Source: Xestospongia muta
Taxonomy: Eukaryota; Porifera; Demospongiae; Haplosclerida; Petrosiidae
Length of the DNA stretch: 64,000 bases
Assembly: GCA_963693285.1 (NCBI GenBank)
Contig: OY848928.1
Location: 806,501 to 870,500 of the forward strand
Direction: 5' to 3'
Each line of letters starts with the position of its first letter. Position 1 is the stretch's first letter. Below the pieces are notes generated by a model that ran no database searches, was not told the DNA's origin, and saw only the letters and a list, made by a program, of their open reading frames with translations. The translations under genes and the position numbers were made by a program. Below, one piece after another: positions 57,709 to 64,000 of this stretch.

Positions 57709-59995
57709 AGCCTTCTACTGCTACGAAACCCTGCTACTGTTCTACTGATCATATGTACTCTCCTGCTGCTGATCTACTGGCAGTCTATTGATGGAGGAGG
57801 AACCTTCGAACTGATAGAGCGAGAGATGATCCTGCTGCTACAAGTTCTATGATATCATGGAGTTGGATAAGAGAGGATCCTGCTGCTATGAGTTCTATGA
57901 TATCATGGAGTTAGATTTTCTACCACTACTTCTACTGCTACTAAACCCTGCTACTGTTCTACTGATCATATTTACTCTCTTGCTGCTGATGTACTGGCAA
58001 TCTATTGATGGAGGAGGAACCTTCGAACTGATTGATGGAGGAGGAATCTTTGAACTGATAGAGTGAGAGATGATCCTGCTGATGGAATTGGATTTTCTAC
58101 CACTACTGATAGCGCTGTCGTGCTACAAGTTCTATGATCTATTGATAGAGTTGGGTTTTCTACCACTGCTGATGGCTGGTGTTGTTGTGCTATTTTCTGC
58201 TATTGATGGGAGATAAGAATGCTGCAGATATATTAAAATCCAATCAGGAAGAAAGTTGTGGATAATTATATTAATACCAATCAGCAAGAATGTTGTGGAT
58301 ATGTTTTACACCAATCTGCTACTGATGGAAGAGGCTACTGATGGAAGGTGAGAATCCTACGGATGGGAGGATGAGAATCCTATAGATATTACATAATATA
58401 CCTATTGATGAGGAGGGGCTTTCTACCACTAATTTTTTGCCATTGTTGTGAGTAACTGCTACTGATGTTGTTATGCGAGTCTACTGATGTTTGTTATGTG
58501 AGTCTACCATGAAGAGGCTACTGCTGATTTCTCAAATCTTTCAGTCATTGATAGTGAACATCTAACCCATTGTCAAATCAATTTCTTATCGTAAGAGGTA
58601 CTGCTGCGGCTGTGAATCATTAGGTGCTATGGCTGTGGATCATTAGGGACTGGAGGTGGAGGATATAGCTAATATAGACCAGACTACTCTGATCCACCCA
58701 TAATGTTATTAATAAAAATGTTCTGGTCTACCAATAGATAGTAGACAAAGTAGACCAGAACATTTTTATTAATAACTAGTATGGGTGGATTAGAGTAGTA
58801 TTATGGTAATAATAGGCATTAATACTTATACTATACTAATTGATAGGATCTAGTAGGGGTGGTTTACTAATAATAGGGATTAATATACTTAAGTATAGCT
58901 AGTATCTAGGATACCATAATAGGGGTTAATATACTTTAGGTATAGCTAATATGTAGATACTTATAGCTAGTATCTAGGATACTAATACTTAGGCTACTAA
59001 TAAGATCTTTAGGTATAGCTATAAATAAGCTAGTATGTGTGGTCTTTGGCAAGAGTTCTACCGTTGATGGTCTTCAGCAAGAGTTCTACCATTGTTGCGA
59101 CTCTACAAACCATAAAGGTTGAATGAGATTGGTTTCTCAATGTGGTTAGATGCCTAACTCTTTGTTAGAAATCAATTTCTTAAACCTTGTTAGATGGTAA
59201 GAGAGTCTACTACGTTGAGTCTACAATGAAGATTGAAAGAAATTGATTTCAATGTGGTTAGATGTTCTGTTCACAATAAATGAAATTAGTCTACAATTGT
59301 TGTTCAATTTTTATGTGAGTCTACCTCCATTTTTGTCTGAGTCTACAATAACAATTGAAGTTCTGATGTTTTTTTGTGTGAGTCTACCATTTTTGTGTGA
59401 GTCTACCATATTCAACCATATTCACAAAATGTGTAGCTATGTACATCAATGTGCTACCATTTTTGTGTGAATTTACATCTGTGGGAGCAAAAAACAATTG
59501 TGTCCATACTGCGTGAGAAGCATCCATGGGAGTGTTGTCCAGGATCAGTGCATACTTGTGTGAAAAGCATCCATGGGAGCATTGTCCAGACTCAGTGCAT
59601 ACCCATTGAGTGTGGTAAACCAACCATGGGACTGTTGTCCAGATCCAGTACATACCCATTGAGTGTGGTAATCAAGCCCAGTGAGAGGTCTATCATACAT
59701 CTGTGGGAGCAAATACAATTGTGAGTAGTGTCCATATGCTCAGTTAGAAAAGCATCCATGGGAGCATTGTCCAGACCCAGTGAATACCCATTAGTGTGGT
59801 AATCAGGTCTATGAGTGTCTGTGGATTGAACTATATAGCTGGAACTGTATAGCTGGTAGGTTGAACATTAAAGTATAATACGTTGAGCATTCATTTATTT
59901 ATAGCCACTGGTAGGTTAATGTTTTATGTATGGTAGGTCGAGCATGAGCATTTATATAACCAATGTTTTGTTTGTAAGCTAATAGGTAGGGTTTA
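57709..59995. repeat. Large tandem duplication, copy B
   Basis: It repeats the landmarks of copy A in the same order and orientation: GTGGAGCCTTCTACTGCTAC, GTTGGGTTTTCTACCACTGC, GAGATAAGAATGCTGCAGAT, a hairpin at 58706, CATAAAGGTTGAATGAGATT, GAAGCATCCATGGGAG and AGCTAATAGGTAGGGTTTAG. Local expansions make it ~180 bp longer than copy A. Confidence 0.85.
58681..58800. repeat. Long palindrome (hairpin), copy B
   Basis: The same 26-bp arms lie at 58706-58731 and 58750-58775, with an 18-nt spacer in place of 6. The outer imperfect arms are also conserved. Confidence 0.9.
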
Positions 59996-60487
59996 GGAAT
60001 TATGTATTAACTAGGTGGATTAGGTGGTCTATTTATGCCAAGGGTTGAACAAGCAGGCTAGTTCATACAACTACATACCCAAACTGTGACTTTGTTGTGA
60101 TTGACAGGTTGTTGTCTACCATGAAGATTATAAGCAAGCTGGTAGGTTGAGCTGTTATACCAAGGTAAGCAGGCTAGCTCATACAATTATGCAAGTCTAC
60201 TATGATTTGTGATTGAAAGGTTGTCTACCACTACCATTGTTGTCCAAGTCTACCATGAGGATTGAAAGTCTAATCTACCATTGTTGTGCCAGTCTACCAT
60301 GAAGAGTCTAATCTACCATGATTCACAATGTTGTGTGTGTGTCTACCATGATGAAACTGAAAGCAATCAACATTTTGGTGTCTACCTTTTGATGTCTACC
60401 ATCATGAAATTGAAATCAGTCAATGATTGAGTCTATTGTTGTGTAGTCCAAGTCTATTTATGTTGTCTACTATTGTGAAGATTAAAA

Positions 60488-60635
60488 TTTCAATTCACAA
60501 AATTCAGAATCTATTTCTTTGGACCAGTAGTGGTTCTTCAATTCACAAAATTCAGAATCTATTTCTTTGGACCAGTAGTGGTTCTTCAATTCACAAAATT
60601 CAGAATCTATTACTTTGGACCAGTAGTGGTTCTTA
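60488..60635. repeat. 48-bp tandem repeat, three copies
   Basis: TCAATTCACAAAATTCAGAA, TCTATTTCTTTGGACCAGTA and GTGGTTCT repeat three times with almost no change (TTTCTT becomes TTACTT in the third copy). Confidence 0.95.
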
Positions 60636-61129
60636 ACCCTTTCTACAATTATTGTATACCTTGATTTAAAGGCTTCTGTTCATAAAATTTCTGTGATTAT
60701 ATGGTCCTTTCTCATCAAAGAATTTATGACAAGGGGTTAGGCAAGGAAGGTCCATTGGTGATGTGTTTCTAATCTGCTCTCACAAGTTGGTGATCTGGGA
60801 CCTGTATACCTTTGATGGGAAGGCATCCTCTACAAAAGATATTAACCTGATTCAACTAACATCCATTGGATGGATGTTGATATATAACACGTATGGTTAT
60901 GATAGATGACGGGAGGACCTATGATGGTCTATGTAACAGTCTTAAAACTCTTTCAAGAGGTGGAACACATATAGTGGCTATACATGTATCAACTTATCAT
61001 GGCATAGTATGACTAAGATGCAGGACAAAGTCAATCCAATGTAGTACTGAATTAAAGACAACCATTAACACATTGTCAGGTATCAAGATGCTAACTTAGC
61101 ACCTACAAAACACAACTTAGATCCAGAAT

Positions 61130-61590
61130 TGAAACTGAAGTTGATAATTTTTTAACTAATGAACAGAGATAATTAACATGTATACAATATTGTGAAGGAC
61201 AAAAGAATATAGATGTAAGCTTGTCTGAAACATTTGTTAAATGATTGGTAGTGTAATAATATGTAGCATATGAGGACAATGACAGTGCAATAGAGGAAGA
61301 TAATAATGGAATGGATACTAGTGCTTATATCAGAATTTTGATATCTGGGAAACAAAAGTGGAGTCATCTCTTTTCAATGGTATTGCTGCAAGTTGACTGA
61401 ATCAGAAATAACGATAATAACTGCTCATGTCATATAAAGGTTGAACAATGTCACCAATGGTGTCAAAGGTCATTTAGCATGGTGACTTGTTGACCTAATT
61501 CTTGTCATAGACACTAGAGTATTTTTGTTCCAGAGTTTAGAGTTTATAAATGGACACACCTCCAAGACATTTAAAATAATGTATAATTTT
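61130..61590 (+). pseudogene. Decayed copy of the ANKLE1 3' region
   Basis: The stretch at ~61205-61325 matches the ANKLE1 linker exon (GAATATAGATGTAAGCTTGT, CTGAAACATTTGTTAA, ATGGATACTAGTG against 53480-53600). ~61330-61400 matches the GIY-YIG exon (TTGATATCTGGGAA, TCTTTTCAATGGTATTGCTG). Then AAGTTGACTGAATCAGA matches the following intron of ANKLE1, and ~61440-61580 matches the last exon (CAATGGTGTCAAAGGTCATT, AGACATTTAAAATAA). Frames are broken by indels and internal deletions. Intron sequence is retained, so it arose by DNA duplication, not retroposition. Confidence 0.85.
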
Positions 61591-61673
61591 AATTGATCTA
61601 CTCATCTCATCTACATGTGACATTACTATTGATTATGAATGCATTTCCATGAAACTACGTATTTTATTAATGT

Positions 61674-64000
61674 TTATTTGAATTCATGTTTGCTTTCAGA
61701 TACAGCCATATCTTCTGTAGGTAGAGGCCTATTAAAACCATCCTTTCCTGTGAGCCAATAAGTAGTCATGATGCCTTTACCCTGTGTAAAGAGGAATCAA
61801 TGCAATGAAAGATAGGCTCAAATATAACTTACCTTAACTTCTCTCTGTCCTCGACTTTGTAGGTGATATCCACCTAATTTTTCAAGAATTTCAGCTGTGC
61901 TCTCACTCATATGAATACGTAAAGCTAAGATTATAACAGTCTGTTATAAAGAAAACTAATTATGACTGAGTCACTTACCAAGACCACCAGATTCCATTCT
62001 AGAAGCAGTATTCACAGTGTCTCCAAATAGACAATAACGTGGCATCTTCAAACCAACAACTCCCGCTACAGCAGGTCCTAAAGAACAGCAAAAGGTATCA
62101 TTGGCATAATAGAATGATATACATGACCAACCTGAGTGCATTCCAATCCTAAGTTGAAGCTTCCGATCAGGCATATGGCGAATTCTGAAATCCAAGATAG
62201 CAGAGAGAAGATGAAGAGACATAGAGGCAATTTCTCCGGCATGGTTGTCACCATTGCGTATAGGTAGACCAGATACAACCATATCTATTAAAAAAGAAAG
62301 CATCTCAATCTTTTTGCCGATGACTCTAGCTCACAAGCATCTCCAATAGTCTCTACTTTGTAGACATCATAGTGGTCAATGATAGCATCAAAACAAGTGT
62401 ATAGATCATTGAGGAGGTCAACAACTTGAAGAGGATTGCTATCTCCAGCTATTGATGTAAATCCAACAATGTCACTGAAAGAAATTATCTGCTGATAAAA
62501 ACTGTTGTAAAAATATGACTTTTTACCTGAAGTAGATAGTAACACATTCAAATGATTCAGCACTAACTGGTTGTCCATGTTTAAGCTGCTCAGCAATAGC
62601 TTTAGGCAGCATACCTTTTAAAATCAATGGATTGATATGCATTCAACTAAGTCATTGCTTACGGCAAACAAGATCCTCTGTCTTTTGCTTCTCAGCAGCT
62701 AATTCAGCTGTTCTTTCAGCCACAATGGCTTCCAAATTGGTTGAATATTTCTCAAGCATGCTAACCAAATTGTCCATCAGATCTCCCTGTTGAGGACTCA
62801 GTTGATTGAGGGATTTCAATACGACATCAAAGTTTGGACGCTCCATTGGGTCTTGGGACCAGCACTCTTGTGTGAGCTAAAGACAGCATATTAAGTTCAG
62901 TGAATAATAATGCTGTCAATTCTTACTTTACACAAGCCTGTAGATTCTGGATCATCAGGAAGTGTTGGTCTTAAATATTCTTCTCTTTTACCCTTGTGTT
63001 GCCAAACCTATAAAGGAGTAAGCCAAACTTTTGAGCACTATATGTATCACTTGTTGGGGTGTAGGTCGTCTACCAGCAATACAGTCTAAAATCTCATCAA
63101 TTTCCATAAAGTCCATGAACTCGTTAAAAGCTGGCTCTTTTGTTATGATTTCATAAGTAATCATGGCCATACTGTATACATCTCCCTGAATAGTTCCACA
63201 GCCTACATGATCTGGGTGAGTCACACCAGTGGCTAAGATTTCAGGGGCAGTAAAAAGCAAGGCTCTAAAATGTAGAGTTACATTGTTAAGGTAGAAATGA
63301 GAGTGCTCACTGTTTAGTTGTATAGTCATTATAGCCATCCTCTACATCTTCTACAAATTGGACTTTCTCTACTCCTGGTTCTGATCCATTAAACTTTGGA
63401 ACTCCTTGTTGATTAGCTTTAAATGAATGCATTCCATAATCTGTAGTAGTTGTAAATTATTTCGATCAAGAAAGTTAAGGATATAAACCTGTTATTTTGA
63501 GAGTCCATCTATTATCCACTACACAGTTTGATGACTTGAGTCGTCCATGTGACTTGATAGAAGAATTACTCAAATAAATCATGCCTCTACATACATCCTA
63601 ATAGATATAATAATGAAGTAATTGTTAATAATTTGCTGTGAAATATAATTACTTTAAGGAGGGAGTACTTAAAGTTCCAGTCAAGATTGAGAGTTTCATT
63701 AGCCAACAGATCATCCAAACTCCCCTAATAATGGTAATACCAATATTTTAGCTTCACAATTGTAACTAGAATTTACTTTTGGTGCAATTTCCATGAGAAT
63801 ACAAATGTTAGGTGAATCACAACATGCACCAACAAAGGAAGCCACATTAACATGTCTTAAATCTCGCATTTTCTTTACTTCCAGTCTCATCTGAGTATTG
63901 ACAGGTCCAACAGATTCTTTATTGATCATCTTGATGGCTACAGCAATATCTTTCCATTTGCCTTGATTACGTACAACATTCCTAAAGTGAAATAAAATTA
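61674..64000 (-). CDS. Receptor-type (particulate) guanylyl cyclase, intracellular part; 5' end outside window
   Basis: The gene enters from the right edge. The first visible exons encode a kinase-homology domain: [58 protein letters not shown] with DYG in place of DFG and no HRD, then [14 protein letters not shown] and [13 protein letters not shown]. After [14 protein letters not shown] comes a signalling helix ([20 protein letters not shown]). The catalytic domain has [20 protein letters not shown] (metal-binding Asp), [39 protein letters not shown] and [16 protein letters not shown]. The Glu of KVETIGD and the Cys of RYCLFGD are the guanine-selecting residues, so GTP is the likely substrate. 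The stop is the TAA at 61674. The ligand-binding domain and membrane span are not visible, so the receptor subtype is unknown. Confidence 0.92.

Larger units (their letters stand above)
54673..61130. other. 6.5-kb gene-free region rich in duplicated and short repeats
   Basis: No gene is supported here. 54.7-55.4 kb is unique AT-rich DNA. 55.44-60.0 kb is a tandem duplication built of units such as TCTACTGCTACGAAACCCTG and the recurring word GAGTCTACCAT. 60.0-61.1 kb continues the GTCTACCA theme, then a 48-bp triplet repeat, then unique DNA. Short frames such as that at 54992-55279 have no recognisable motif and are broken up by stops. Confidence 0.7.

Overview
The window is nuclear DNA of an animal. 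The genes have many short introns (often 45-70 nt, GT..AG), sit close together on both strands, and are flanked by AT-rich, microsatellite-rich DNA. The content (AGGF1, SCAMP, GCN2, USE1, PARP16, NEDD4-type ligase, nicalin, DIS3L, ANKLE1, receptor guanylyl cyclase) is metazoan. The compactness suggests a sponge such as Amphimedon queenslandica; that species guess is inference.

Layout. 0.6-6.8 kb (-): AGGF1-like gene running off the left edge, with a hAT transposon relic in one intron. 7.3-10.4 kb (-): SCAMP, interrupted by an artefactual 200-N gap. 10.7-14.7 kb (+): one decayed and four intact intronless DUF4442/hotdog-fold genes in ~0.9 kb tandem units, the best candidate here for laterally acquired bacterial genes. 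14.8-25.6 kb (+): GCN2 (eIF2alpha kinase 4). 26.4 kb (+): a small acidic ORF. 26.8-28.0 kb (-): USE1 SNARE. 28.4-33.6 kb: a head-to-head pair of paralogous secreted proteins of unknown function. 33.8-35.3 kb (-): PARP16. 36.1-41.5 kb (+): C2-WW4-HECT ligase. 41.5-45.0 kb (-): nicalin. 45.2-47.1 kb (+): intronless Hsp70 with a novel N-terminal extension and no lid. 47.2-52.8 kb (-): DIS3L exoribonuclease. 52.9-54.7 kb (+): ANKLE1 nuclease. 54.7-61.1 kb: gene-free DNA with a ~2.2 kb tandem duplication and two long hairpins. 61.1-61.6 kb: a decayed copy of the ANKLE1 3' end. 61.7-64.0 kb (-): 3' part of a receptor-type guanylyl cyclase, running off the right edge.

Several neighbours are divergent with short shared upstream regions (DIS3L/ANKLE1 114 bp, nicalin/Hsp70 283 bp, the secreted pair 477 bp). 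Most are housekeeping genes without an evident joint pathway. GCN2, PARP16, Hsp70, nicalin and USE1 touch stress or ER biology, but I treat that as coincidence. A recurring theme is that simple repeats sit at splice sites: long CT arrays abut 3' splice sites in three genes, and a 34-bp minisatellite in GCN2 has copied an exon end together with its 5' splice site.
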